DNA from: Herbiconiux sp. VKM Ac-1786
GTDB taxonomy: Bacteria > Actinomycetota > Actinomycetes > Actinomycetales > Microbacteriaceae
DNA length: 64,000 nt
NCBI RefSeq assembly: GCF_015350805.1
Contig: NZ_JADKSG010000002.1
Location: forward strand, 992,001-1,056,000
Reading direction: 5' to 3'
This document shows positions 50,515 to 62,966 of this stretch, piece after piece (position 1 is the stretch's first letter; each line of letters opens with the position of its first letter). A program made the position numbers and the translations under genes. The notes below the pieces were generated by a model that searched no databases, had not been told where the DNA came from, and was given only the letters and a program-made list of their open reading frames with translations.

Positions 50515-51813
50515 ATGACCGATCACGATCCGACGCCGGCGAAGCCGGGCATCTCCCGACGGGGGCTGCTCGGCCTCGCCGGCGCGGGCGTGCTCGGCGC
50601 CGGTGCCGGTCTCGCGGGGGGCATCGCGGTCGACCGCTTCGCGCTCCCCCAGTCGGCCTCCGCCGCGCCGGGCGCGGGTACGGTCTACCCGTTCTTCGGC
50701 GAGCACCAGGCCGGCATCGTCACGCCCGCGCAAGACCGGCTGCACTTCGCGAGCTTCGACGTCGCCGACATCACCCGCGCCGAGCTGGTCGGCCTGCTGC
50801 AGGACTGGAGCGCCGCCGCCGCGCTGATGACCGCCGGCACCCCGGTCGGCGCCTACGGCGCCGTCAACGGCCCGTACACCGCCCCGCCCGACGACACGGG
50901 CGAGGCGCTCGACCTGCCGGCCGCGGGTCTCACGATCACCTTCGGGTTCGGCTCCACCCTCTTCACCGCCGCCGACGGCACCGACCGCTTCGGCCTCGCC
51001 GCCCAGCGCCCCTCCGCGCTCGTCGAGCTGCCGCACTTCCCGGGCGACATGCTCACCGAGGCGCTCACGGGCGGCGACCTCTGCATCCAGGCCTGCAGCG
51101 ACGATCCGCAGGTGGCGGTGCACGCCATCCGCAACCTCTCCCGCATCGCGTTCGGCCGGGCGTCGCTGCGCTGGTCGCAGCTCGGCTTCGGCCGCACCAG
51201 CTCGACCACGACGTCGCAGGTCACCCCGCGCAACCTGTTCGGCTTCAAGGACGGCACGGCGAACATCAAGGCCGAGCAGTCCGACGTGGTGGCCGACCAG
51301 GTCTGGGCCTCCCGCGACGACGGCGCCGCGTGGATGCACGGGGGCTCGTACCTCGTCGCCCGCAAGATCCGCATGACCATCGAGACCTGGGACCGCACCT
51401 CCCTGAAGGATCAGGAGGCGATCGTCGGCCGCACCAAGGGCGAGGGAGCCCCGTACTCCGGCGGCACCGAGTTCAGCGAGCCCGACTTCGACGCGACGGG
51501 GCAGGGGGGCGCGCCGCTGATCGCGGCCGACTCGCACGTGCGCCTCGCGCATCCGACCCAGAACGCGGGCGCGCAGCTGCTGCGCCGCGGCTACAACTTC
51601 GTCGACGGCAACGACGAGCTCGGGCGGCTGAACGCCGGGCTGTTCTTCATCTCCTACCAGCGCGACGCCGCGAAGCAGTTCGTGCCGATCCAGATGAACC
51701 TCGCCAAGAACGACGCGATGAACGAGTACCTCCGCCACGTCGGCTCGGGGCTCTGGGCCGTGCCACCCGGCGCCTCGACCGGCGGCTGGGTCGGCGAGAC
51801 GCTGCTCGGGTGA
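50515..51813 (+). CDS. efeB: EfeB, Tat-exported deferrochelatase / DyP-type peroxidase
   Basis: 432 aa from ATG 50515. The Tat signal peptide has SRRGLLGLAGAG (about 14-25) and an Ala-rich end QSASAAPG. The DyP-type fold shows GFKDGTANI (GxxDG motif with distal Asp), the heme-ligand His in LAHPTQNAG, and RRGYNFVDG. It is the periplasmic-side peroxidase of EfeUOB and is reported to release iron from heme or to oxidise Fe(II). Export requires the Tat system, of which tatB is at 36.4 kb. The stop overlaps the MFS start (GTGA). Confidence 0.94.
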   Translation: MTDHDPTPAKPGISRRGLLGLAGAGVLGAGAGLAGGIAVDRFALPQSASAAPGAGTVYPFFGEHQAGIVTPAQDRLHFASFDVADITRAELVGLLQDWSAAAALMTAGTPVGAYGAVNGPYTAPPDDTGEALDLPAAGLTITFGFGSTLFTAADGTDRFGLAAQRPSALVELPHFPGDMLTEALTGGDLCIQACSDDPQVAVHAIRNLSRIAFGRASLRWSQLGFGRTSSTTTSQVTPRNLFGFKDGTANIKAEQSDVVADQVWASRDDGAAWMHGGSYLVARKIRMTIETWDRTSLKDQEAIVGRTKGEGAPYSGGTEFSEPDFDATGQGGAPLIAADSHVRLAHPTQNAGAQLLRRGYNFVDGNDELGRLNAGLFFISYQRDAAKQFVPIQMNLAKNDAMNEYLRHVGSGLWAVPPGASTGGWVGETLLG

Positions 51814-53186
51814 GCCCCGAGGGGCCGTTCTCGGCACGCTTCCGGCTGATCACCCTCGGCACGGTCGTGCTCGTGTTCGTCGCCGCCTTCGAGAACCTCG
51901 CGGTCACCACGGTGATGCCCGTGATCAGCGCCGAGCTCGACGGCTCCGCCCTGTACGCCGTCGCCTTCGCGGCTCCGCTCGCCGTGTCGGTGGTCGGGAT
52001 GGTCGCGGCCGGTCAGTGGTGCGACACCAGCGGCCCTCGGGTGCCGCTCTGCGCATCCGTCGCCCTGTTCATCGCGGGGCTCGTCGTCGCGGGCCTCGCC
52101 GGCAGCATGGAGCAGGTCGTCGTCGGTCGGCTCGTGCAGGGGCTCGGCTCGGGCGGGGTGACCGTGACGCTCTACGTGATCGTGGCGCGGGTGTTCCCCG
52201 GGGCGCTGCAGCCGCGGGTGTTCGGGCTGATGTCGGCGGCATGGGTCGTGCCGGCGCTGGTCGGGCCGTTCATCGCGGGAGTGCTCGGCGAGACCGTGGG
52301 GTGGCGGTGGGTGTTCCTCGGGGTCGCGCTGATCTGCGTGCCCGCGCTGGGGCTGCTGCTGCCCGTGATGCGCACGCTCCGGCAGGCGCAGACCGGCACG
52401 GCGTCGGGCTTCCGCATCCCCCGGCTGCTCTGGGCGGGGCTGCTCGCGGCGGGCATCCTGGCGCTCAGCGTCTCGGCCGAGTTCGGCGGCGTGACGGCGC
52501 TCGTCGTCGCGGTCGCCGCGGTCGTGGTGGCGGTCGTCGCGATCCGGCCGCTCGTGCCCCGCGGCACGCTCACCGGCCGCACCGGACTGCCCCGCATCGT
52601 GCTCACCCGGCTCGTGCTCGCCGGCGGCTTCTTCGCCACCGAGACCTACCTGCCCTACCTGCTCACCCGCGACTACGGCTTCTCCCCCGGCCAGGCCGGC
52701 CTCGCGCTGTCGGTGAGCGGCGTCGCCTGGGGTGCTGCGTCGCTCCTCCAGGGCCGCTACGCCGCCCGCCTGCGCGACCGGGCCGTGCTCACCGCGGGCT
52801 CGGCGCTCGTCGCCGCCGCCGTGGCCGTCACGCTCGCCACCGCCGCGCTCGGGCTGCCCGGCTGGGTCGCCATCGCGGGCTGGGCGCTCTCGGGCACCGG
52901 CATGGGCCTGGCGTACCCGAGGCTCTCGGTGCTGCTGCTCTCGGGCTCGTCGCACGACGACCAGGGCTTCAACAGCAGCGCCCTCAACATCGCGGATGCC
53001 GCCGGCCCCGCAGTCGCCCTGTCCGTCGCCGGGCTCGCCTTCCAGGCCCTGCCGGGCGCGGGCATCGACGGCTTCACCGGGGTGTTCGCGCTGGGGCTGC
53101 TGCTGGCCGTCGCGGCGGTGGCGCTGGTGCGGGGTGCGGCGCCGCGGACGGCTGCCCCGTCGGCAGCCGCCGACGCGCGGGGCTAG
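51810..53186 (+). CDS. MFS transporter coupled to efeUOB
   Basis: 458 aa from GTG 51810, overlapping the efeB stop by four bases. About 13-14 helices of the major facilitator superfamily (DHA2-like drug/proton antiporter look). The family motif A region near TM2-3 reads GQWCDTSGPRVPLC, TM5-like VGWRWVFLGVALICVPALG follows, and GFNSSALNIADAAGPAVALS comes near the end. Substrate unknown. Translational coupling with efeB places it under the iron box, so a role in iron, heme or siderophore movement is inferred, but a generic exporter is possible. Confidence 0.88.
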   Translation: MSPEGPFSARFRLITLGTVVLVFVAAFENLAVTTVMPVISAELDGSALYAVAFAAPLAVSVVGMVAAGQWCDTSGPRVPLCASVALFIAGLVVAGLAGSMEQVVVGRLVQGLGSGGVTVTLYVIVARVFPGALQPRVFGLMSAAWVVPALVGPFIAGVLGETVGWRWVFLGVALICVPALGLLLPVMRTLRQAQTGTASGFRIPRLLWAGLLAAGILALSVSAEFGGVTALVVAVAAVVVAVVAIRPLVPRGTLTGRTGLPRIVLTRLVLAGGFFATETYLPYLLTRDYGFSPGQAGLALSVSGVAWGAASLLQGRYAARLRDRAVLTAGSALVAAAVAVTLATAALGLPGWVAIAGWALSGTGMGLAYPRLSVLLLSGSSHDDQGFNSSALNIADAAGPAVALSVAGLAFQALPGAGIDGFTGVFALGLLLAVAAVALVRGAAPRTAAPSAAADARG

Positions 53187-53209
53187 CCGCGCATCCGGAA
53201 CCCCACCCG

Positions 53210-53677
53210 CTACGACGTGGTGCCGCCCACGATGTAGGTCGCGGTGCTCTGGCCCGAGCCGTCGTCGGCGACGCTGACGATCACCGAGTACTCGGCGTTG
53301 CTGTAGGCCCCGCTGCCGACACCCTCGACGAAGCCGGAGTAGCTGGCCTCGAAGCCGGCCTCCTTCAGCTGGGCGTCGATCGACTGGAAGGCGGGCTCCC
53401 GTTCCTCGTCGACCTTCACGATCACGGTCCAGCCGCCGCCCGAGTCGACGGTGCCGGCGCCCATGCCGCCGATCACCTCGCCGTCGTAGAGCGGCACCTC
53501 GTTCGCGGGGAAGCCGTCGGGCAGCCCGCCGTCGGAGTTGAGGTCGACGTCGCCGCCGCCCGCCTGCTCGACCGCGCCCTCCACGAGCTGCTCGACCGGG
53601 TTGGCGCAGGACGTGAGCGAGGGCGTGAGCACGGCCGCCAGGGCGAGCGCGAGGATGAGGGCCGGCTTCTTCGTCAT
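53210..53677 (-). CDS. Small lipoprotein, unknown
   Basis: 155 aa from ATG 53677; an ATG four codons upstream (53689) is an alternative, and both follow a G-rich stretch. A signal peptide ends in the lipobox LTSCAN (Cys about 24). The mature part contains GLPDGFPANEVPLYDGEVIGG, GGWTVIVKVDEE and SVIVSVADDGSGQSTATYIV, a beta-rich fold found in actinobacterial surface lipoproteins of unknown role. It lies between the MFS gene (convergent, 24 bases) and the typA terminator. Confidence 0.78.
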   Translation of the reverse strand: MTKKPALILALALAAVLTPSLTSCANPVEQLVEGAVEQAGGGDVDLNSDGGLPDGFPANEVPLYDGEVIGGMGAGTVDSGGGWTVIVKVDEEREPAFQSIDAQLKEAGFEASYSGFVEGVGSGAYSNAEYSVIVSVADDGSGQSTATYIVGGTTS

Positions 53678-53722
53678 GCCCCCGATCATCCCAGACGGGG
53701 CGCGCCGGGCACCAGACGCAGA

Positions 53723-53756
53723 AACGGCCGGCACCCCGCGAGGTATGCCGGCCGTT
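53723..53756 (-). terminator. Terminator hairpin of typA
   Basis: AACGGCCGGCA (53723-53733) pairs with TGCCGGCCGTT (53746-53756) across a 12-base loop, 14 bases beyond the typA stop. On the minus strand the stem is followed by TCTGCG. Confidence 0.75.
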
Positions 53757-53769
53757 CCGAGCGGGGCGA

Positions 53770-55677
<1,908 letters not shown>

Positions 55678-55772
55678 GGGGAGTCCTCAGGTCTCTTGAA
55701 CCCGGGACTGATGGCAGAAGCCACCCGCGGGCTCGAATAACGGGGTGTGGGTGGGCGTCGTGGCCCGGACCG

Positions 55773-57529
<1,757 letters not shown>

Positions 57530-57533
<4 letters not shown>

Positions 57534-58480
57534 CGCTGGGCCCTCGCCTTCGGGTCGAGTGCGTCGCGAACCACTTCGCCCATCATGATGAAGGCGAGCA
57601 CGGTGATCGAGAGCGCGAGTGAGGGGTAGATCAGGGTCTGCGGCGCGTTGCGCAGGTCGACCTGCGCGGCGCTGATGTCGTTGCCCCAGGACATGGTGGA
57701 GTTCGGCAGGCCGACGCCGAGGAACGACAGGGTCGCCTCCGCGACGATGGCGGCACCGAGCGAGATCGTGGTGACGACGATCACCGGGGCGATCGAGTTC
57801 GGCAGCACGTGGCGCATCAGGATCTTGAAGTTCGAGACGCCGACGGCCTGCGCGGCCATCACGTAGTCGCTCTGCTTGACCCTCAGGATCTCGGCCCGCA
57901 GCACGCGGGCCGTGGACGGCCACGCGAAGATGCCGATCGCCAGCGAGATCACGAAGACGTTCCGGTAGGCCGAGAACACCGACATGATGACCACGGCGGC
58001 CAGGATGTAGGGGATCGAGAAGAAGATGTCGCCCGCACGGGAGAGCACCGCGTCGAGCCAGCCGCCGTAGAAGCCGGCGAAGGCGCCGAACAGGATGCCG
58101 AGCACCGTGGTGAGGATCGTCACGATGATGCCGACCGACAGCGACGTCGAGGTGCCGTGCACGATGCGCGAGAACACGTCGCAGCCCTGCTTGGTGAAGC
58201 CGAGGATGTGCTCGCCGGTCGGGCCGCCGTTGCTGTTGGACAGCTGGCAGTCGGAGTTCGGCGCCACCGGCGTGAACAGGCCGGGGAACAGGGCGACGAC
58301 GATCACGAGCAGGATGATGACGGCGGAGACCCAGAACATCGGCCGGCGGCGCATGTCGCGCCAGGCGTCGATCCAGAGGTTGCTCTTGCGTTCGCCGACG
58401 TTGACGGCGTCGATCGCGACGAGAGGGGTCTCCTCCAGCGGTGCGACGAAGTGCGTCGGGGTGAGTGGCTTATTTGACAT
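57530..58480 (-). CDS. Peptide ABC transporter permease (DppC type)
   Basis: 316 aa with about six helices; a cytoplasmic N-terminal extension of about 45 residues precedes the first. The BPD_transp_1 EAA loop reads VMAAQAVGVSNFKILMRHVLPN (split: VMAAQAVGVSNF then KILMRHVLPN). A large loop after helix 1 contains two Cys (DCQLSNSNGG ... KQGCDVF) that could pair outside the membrane. The start overlaps the DppB-type gene by 11 bases and the stop overlaps the ATPase gene by four. Confidence 0.94.
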
Positions 58481-59399
58481 AGCGGATCCTCGGGTCGAGA
58501 AGGCCGTACAGGAGGTCGACGACGAGGTTGACCACCAGGTAGATGAGCACCATGACGGTCACGAACGAGACGACGGTGGGCCCCTCGCCTCGGATGATCG
58601 CCTGGTAGAGCGTGCGGCCGACGCCGGGCACGTTGAAGATTCCCTCGGTCACGGTCGCACCGACCAGCAGCACGCCGAAGTCGGTCGCCGCGTAGGTGAC
58701 GACCGGGATGAGCGAGTTGCGGAGGATGTGCACCGGGATGATGCGCCGCCGGCTGAGGCCCTTGCCGTAGGCGGTGCGCACGAAGTCGAGGCCCGCCGTC
58801 TCGATCACCGAGGCCCGGGTGAGGCGGATCAGCTGCGCCAGCGAGATGCTCGCCAGCACGAAGGCCGGCAGGATCAGGTCTTGGATCGGGGCACCGCTGG
58901 ACACCGTCGTCCTGGCCCAGCCGAGTTGGATGCCGAACACGTACTGCCCGACGAAGGCGATCACGAAGATCGGCAGCGAGATGAACACGAGGCTCACGAT
59001 CAGGGCGGTGCCGTCGAACAGCTTGCCCTTGCGGAGGCCGGAGTACAGACCGATCAGCACGCCGCCGACGAACTCGATGATGAGCGCGAGGATGGCGAGG
59101 CGGATGGTCACCGGGAAGGTGCGGGCGAGGATGTCGGACACTGCTTCACCGGAGAAGGAGGTACCGAAGTCGCCGCGGAAGATGCCGCCGAGGTACAGGA
59201 AGTACTGCACGATGAACGGCTGGTCGAGGTTGTACTCCTGACGGAGCCGCTCGAGGAGTGCCGGGTTGGGCGTCTTGTCGCCGAAGAGGGCGAGAAGGGG
59301 GTCTCCGGGCATCGCGAAGACCATGAAGTAGATGAGGAACGTCGTACCCAGCAGGACGGGGATCGCCTGGAGAAGACGCCTGAGGATGTAACCGGCCAC
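58470..59399 (-). CDS. Peptide ABC transporter permease (DppB type)
   Basis: 309 aa, GTG start at 59399. It starts MAGYILRRLLQAIPVLLGTT, the typical DppB N-terminus, and has six helices. The EAA-like loop is DFVRTAYGKGLSRRRIIPVH, followed by ILRNSLIPVVTY. It forms the heterodimeric channel with the DppC-type protein. A strong hairpin lies between it and the substrate-binding protein gene, which would lower its expression relative to that gene. No good ribosome site is seen before the GTG. Confidence 0.94.
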   Translation of the reverse strand: MAGYILRRLLQAIPVLLGTTFLIYFMVFAMPGDPLLALFGDKTPNPALLERLRQEYNLDQPFIVQYFLYLGGIFRGDFGTSFSGEAVSDILARTFPVTIRLAILALIIEFVGGVLIGLYSGLRKGKLFDGTALIVSLVFISLPIFVIAFVGQYVFGIQLGWARTTVSSGAPIQDLILPAFVLASISLAQLIRLTRASVIETAGLDFVRTAYGKGLSRRRIIPVHILRNSLIPVVTYAATDFGVLLVGATVTEGIFNVPGVGRTLYQAIIRGEGPTVVSFVTVMVLIYLVVNLVVDLLYGLLDPRIRYVK

Positions 59400-59463
59400 G
59401 AATCAGACCGAACCAATCGAAACTAAGGGGCGAGAGCCGCCGCGCGAATCACAGACAACATGA

Positions 59464-59498
59464 TACGGGGGCGGCAGCGCATGGCTGCCGCCCCCGTA
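59464..59498 (-). terminator. Strong hairpin between the substrate-binding protein and permease genes
   Basis: A perfect 15-bp stem (TACGGGGGCGGCAGC with GCTGCCGCCCCCGTA) and a 5-base loop. It sits 11 bases after the oppA-type stop and upstream of dppB. A leaky terminator or 3' stabiliser here is the usual way to make more lipoprotein than permease. Confidence 0.8.
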
Positions 59499-59508
59499 GA
59501 TGCGGGAA

Positions 59509-61125
59509 CTAGCTCTTGGTGATCTCGTAGAAGAGCGGCACCGAGTTCCAGCCGAACTCCACGTCCTGCACGTTCTCGCCGTAGCCACCGACCACGTTCG
59601 AGTACCACAGCGGGATGGCCGGGAGGTCCTTCAGCAGGATCTCCTGAGCCTTCTGGAAGTCGGTGTTCGCCTCGTCCGCGTCAGCGGTCGACGAGCCCTC
59701 CTGGAGCAGCGCGTCGAACTCGGGGTTCGAGTAGTCGCCGTCGTTCGAGGACGCGTTGGTCGCGTATAGCGGGCCGAGGAAGTTGAACAGACCGGGGTAG
59801 TCGGCCTGCCATCCGGTACGGAACGCCGTCTGGATGCTGCGGTCGGTGATCGCGGTGCGCGCCTCGGCGAAGGTCGGGTACGGAGCACCCGACGCGTCGA
59901 TGCCGAGCGTGTTCTTGACGCTGTTCGAGACCGCGTCGACCCAGTCGGCGTGGCCGCCGTCGGCGTTGTAGGCGATCTGGAAGGAGCCCGACCAGGGCGA
60001 GATGGCGTCGGCCTGGGCCCACAGCTTCTTCGCCTCGTCGGGGTTGTACGCCAGCACGTCGGCGCCCTCGAGCGAGTCGCTCCAGCCGTCGATCACCGGG
60101 GAGGTGAAGTCGGAGGCCGGGGTGCGGGTGCCCGAGAAGATCACGTCGGTGATCTCGTCGCGGTTGATGGCCATCGAGATGGCCTGGCGGCGGAGCTTGC
60201 CCTCTTCGTCGTTGCCGAAGTGCGCGAGGCGCTCCGGGATGGTGAACGACTGGAAGATGGCGGCCGGCTGGTTGACCGCACGGTCGCCCAGGTCGGACTC
60301 GTAGTTGCCGAAGGCGCTCGAGGGAACGGCGTCGAGCACGTCGAGGTTGCCACCGAGCAGGTCGGCGTAGGCCGCGTCCTCCGAGGCGTAGAAGACGATG
60401 GTCAGGCCACCGTTCTTGGCCTGGCGGCCGCCCTGGTAGCTCTCGTTGGGAACAAGGTCGATCTTCTCGTTGTGAGCCCATGCGGTGTCGCTGGCCAGCT
60501 TGTACGGGCCGTTGCCGATGGGGTTCTGGCCGTAGGCCTCGATGTCGTCGAACGCCGACTTGGGCAGCGGGTAGAACGCCGAGTAGCCGAGGCGCAGCGG
60601 GAAGTCGGAGCGAGCCTCGTTCAGGGTCACGGTGAAGGTGAGGTCGTCGACCTTCTTCAGACCGGTGAGGGGGCTGTCCGCGTCGTAGCTGAAGCCTTCG
60701 ATGTCCTCGAAGAAGTAGCTGTTCAGCTGCTCGTTCGACAGGAGGGCGCCGTACTGCCACGCGTTGATGAAGCTGTCGGCGTCGACGGGGTCGCCGTTGC
60801 TGAAGGTCTGGTCGGCCTTCACCTTGATGGTGAAGGTCTTGGAGTCGTCGGTGTCGATCGACTCGGCCATGTCGAGCTGCGGCGCACCGGTGGCGTCGTA
60901 GTACTCCAGGCCGGCGAAGATCGAGTCGAGGATCTTTCCACCACCGGTCTCGTTGGTGTTGGTGGGGATCAACGGGTTCTGCGGCTCGGAGCCGTTCGCC
61001 GTGATGACCGCCGAGGTGTCGCCCGACGCGCTGTCGTCGGAACCGCCGGCGGCGCAGCCGGACAGTGCGAGCGCGCTCGCGGCGATCAGCGCGATAGCGC
61101 CGATGCCATACCGTCTCTTCTTCAA
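59509..61125 (-). CDS. Peptide ABC transporter substrate-binding lipoprotein (OppA/DppA type)
   Basis: 538 aa from a TTG start at 61125, with a perfect AGGAGG four bases upstream. A signal peptide ends in the lipobox LALSGCAAG. The SBP_bac_5 domain fills the rest: GGGKILDSIFAGLEYYDATG, TFTIKVKADQTFSNGDPVDA with the family's W-F-S-G-D-like stretch, NPIGNGPYKLAS, LRRQAISMAINRDEITD and, at the end, DLPAIPLWYSNVVGGY. It captures peptides outside the cell for the DppB/DppC permeases. First gene of the operon. The TTG start is rare among its neighbours. Confidence 0.94.
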   Translation of the reverse strand: MKKRRYGIGAIALIAASALALSGCAAGGSDDSASGDTSAVITANGSEPQNPLIPTNTNETGGGKILDSIFAGLEYYDATGAPQLDMAESIDTDDSKTFTIKVKADQTFSNGDPVDADSFINAWQYGALLSNEQLNSYFFEDIEGFSYDADSPLTGLKKVDDLTFTVTLNEARSDFPLRLGYSAFYPLPKSAFDDIEAYGQNPIGNGPYKLASDTAWAHNEKIDLVPNESYQGGRQAKNGGLTIVFYASEDAAYADLLGGNLDVLDAVPSSAFGNYESDLGDRAVNQPAAIFQSFTIPERLAHFGNDEEGKLRRQAISMAINRDEITDVIFSGTRTPASDFTSPVIDGWSDSLEGADVLAYNPDEAKKLWAQADAISPWSGSFQIAYNADGGHADWVDAVSNSVKNTLGIDASGAPYPTFAEARTAITDRSIQTAFRTGWQADYPGLFNFLGPLYATNASSNDGDYSNPEFDALLQEGSSTADADEANTDFQKAQEILLKDLPAIPLWYSNVVGGYGENVQDVEFGWNSVPLFYEITKS

Positions 61126-61190
61126 TTTTCCTCCTGTGCAGAATAGGGGCAGGCGACGACTCCCTTGTGAGGGCCGAGACCTAAGGAAGT

Positions 61191-61219
61191 ACCCTAAGTG
61201 GGGGTAAACACCAGATCAA
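61191..61219 (-). promoter_or_regulatory. Promoter of the peptide transporter operon
   Basis: On the minus strand TTGATC (61214-61219) is followed after 17 bases by TAGGGT (61191-61196), about 65 bases before the TTG start. CCTAAG occurs twice nearby (61180-61185 and 61193-61198), 13 bases apart on the plus strand. Confidence 0.55.
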
Positions 61220-61321
61220 ATGCGGGCCGAAAAAGTTACATACACGAAACTATCTCCGCAGGATCTTTGTGCACATTCGACAGTACCCGCTCGAAAACCG
61301 CGCCTGGCGCAAGAAAGCGAA

Positions 61322-62101
61322 ATGATGGCGCGAGCCGACTCCTGGTTCCTGATCCGACGTCGCCGACTCGGCACCGAGGTGCTCCTGGTGCTCGGGCTCT
61401 CGCTCGGAGCATCCGCCGTGTACTCCGTCGTGAGCCTCCTGGCGAAGGCCACCTCGGGCACCGCGCTGGCCGATCAGACGGCCACGATCAACGGCTCCCT
61501 GAGCGACCGGCCGTGGCTGGACCTGACCTATCAGCTGCTCGCGATCGGCTTCGACCTCGTGCCGGTGGCGCTCGTGCTCTACCTGCTCGCGATCTCGGGC
61601 GGCAACCCGTTCCGGCGCATCGGCTTCGACCTCACCCGGCCCGGCCGCGACCTCGGCCGCGGCGCCCTGCTCGTGCTCGTCGTCGGCGTGCCCGGCATCG
61701 TGCTCTACGTCGTCTGGCGCCTGCTCGGCTTCAGCGCCGCGGTCGTCGCCGCCCCGCTGGACGGCCAGTGGTACACGGTGCCGGTACTGGTGCTCGCGGC
61801 CCTCCGCGCCGCCCTCCAGGAGGAGGTCATCGTCGTCGGGTACCTGTTCACGAGGCTCCGCCAGCTCGGCTGGCGGAAGTGGCAGATCATCCTCGGCGCG
61901 GCCGTGCTGCGCGGCAGCTACCACCTCTACCAGGGGCCGGGGCCGTTCGTCGGCAACGTCGCGATGGGTGTGATCTTCGGCTGGTGCTACTGGCGCTGGG
62001 GGCGCGTGATGCCGCTGGTCGTGGCGCACTGGATCATCGACATCGTCTCGTTCGTCGGCTATCCGCTCGCGGTCGGCCTCGCACCCGCGCTCTTCGGCTA
62101 G
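61322..62101 (+). CDS. CPBP-family intramembrane metalloprotease
   Basis: 259 aa from ATG 61322 (a second ATG follows at once; a frame from 61220 has no ribosome site). About seven helices. The CPBP motifs are ALQEEVIVVGYLF (EE pair; the usual later Arg is replaced by Val), GSYHLYQGPG (His) and VAHWIIDIVSF (His and Asp). The family includes Rce1-like and bacteriocin-self-immunity proteases; the substrate is unknown. It is divergent from the transporter operon and converges on the pentapeptide-repeat gene, seven bases away. Confidence 0.88.
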   Translation: MMARADSWFLIRRRRLGTEVLLVLGLSLGASAVYSVVSLLAKATSGTALADQTATINGSLSDRPWLDLTYQLLAIGFDLVPVALVLYLLAISGGNPFRRIGFDLTRPGRDLGRGALLVLVVGVPGIVLYVVWRLLGFSAAVVAAPLDGQWYTVPVLVLAALRAALQEEVIVVGYLFTRLRQLGWRKWQIILGAAVLRGSYHLYQGPGPFVGNVAMGVIFGWCYWRWGRVMPLVVAHWIIDIVSFVGYPLAVGLAPALFG

Positions 62102-62108
62102 AGCGCCG

Positions 62109-62918
62109 CTAGGCGGTGCCGGCCGACCGTCCCGAACGGCGTGGCCGACGGCGCGAACCGCCGCCCCGAACGGCGGTGACGACCATGAGGGCCGCTCCCC
62201 CGACGAGCACGGCGACGGATGCCCAGCCGCCGATCGCGATCCAGTCCGCTCCCCCGTCCGAACCACCGCCCCCGGTGGCCGCGGGCTCGGGCGTGAACAA
62301 CGGCTCCGTCGTGGGCGTGGCCGTGGCGGACGCGGTGACGTTCACCGTCAGCCGCGCCGAGGCCGTGCCCTGGAACGAGCTCGAGATCGTGCAGAGGATG
62401 GTCGAGGTGCCGATCGGGAAGGCCTGACCCGACTCCACGGGCGTGCCCGCGATGGCGCACCCGTCGAGCGTCAGCCCGGCGGGCAGCGCCGCCTGGATGG
62501 GCACCGGCGCGGCGCCGCTCGCGTCGGCCTCGAGGTCGAGCTGGCCGGGCAGGATGCTCGACCCGGTGAAGTCGGCGCCCACGATGCGGGTGCCGCTGAA
62601 GTCGGCGCCCTCGAGCACCGCCCCCTCGAACACCGCGCCCTGCACGTCGCCGCCCGCGAAGGACGCCCCCGTGAGGTTCGCGGTGCGGAAGTCGCCCTCG
62701 CCGAAGCGCGTGCCGCTCAGGTCGACGCCCGGGCACTGCGCGCCGCCGGGGCCGCCGTCGCTGATCGGCGAGATCACGCAGTCGCCCTCGGCGAACAGTG
62801 GATCGGCGTGGGCCGGTGCGACCGCGGCCAGAGCGAGCACGGCGCCGAGGAGCACGCCGACACCGGCGGCGGCGCTCCCCCGGGCTCGACGAGGACGGGT
62901 GTCGATCGGGGCGGGCAT
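62109..62918 (-). CDS. Secreted pentapeptide-repeat protein with C-terminal membrane anchor
   Basis: 269 aa. A signal peptide (1-39, ending APAHA) is followed by a short Cys-containing stretch and a block of about ten pentapeptide repeats (about 63-122: VDLSGTRFGEGDFRTANLTG and on, A(D/N)LXX type). Then comes an Ig-like/HYR-like beta domain with two Cys (LDGCAIAG, TSTILCTISS), a Thr/Pro linker, one membrane helix (about 226-248) and a basic tail. It is probably displayed on the cell surface. No sortase motif is obvious before the helix. A TAGGGT box seven bases before the ATG suggests a leaderless mRNA. Confidence 0.85.
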   Translation of the reverse strand: MPAPIDTRPRRARGSAAAGVGVLLGAVLALAAVAPAHADPLFAEGDCVISPISDGGPGGAQCPGVDLSGTRFGEGDFRTANLTGASFAGGDVQGAVFEGAVLEGADFSGTRIVGADFTGSSILPGQLDLEADASGAAPVPIQAALPAGLTLDGCAIAGTPVESGQAFPIGTSTILCTISSSFQGTASARLTVNVTASATATPTTEPLFTPEPAATGGGGSDGGADWIAIGGWASVAVLVGGAALMVVTAVRGGGSRRRPRRSGRSAGTA

Positions 62919-62925
62919 GACCCGA

Positions 62926-62931
62926 ACCCTA
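62926..62931 (-). promoter_or_regulatory. Putative -10 element, pentapeptide-repeat gene
   Basis: TAGGGT (minus strand), seven bases before the ATG at 62918. Confidence 0.45.
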
Positions 62932-62966
62932 CCTCACCGCCCCGTCGTGCGCCCGGCAGGGCCCGC

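Noticed and set aside
61180-61198. IdeR/DtxR box before the peptide transporter operon
   Set aside because: CCTAAG occurs twice as a direct repeat, not as the inverted TWAGGT...ACCTWA arrangement; the match is poor.
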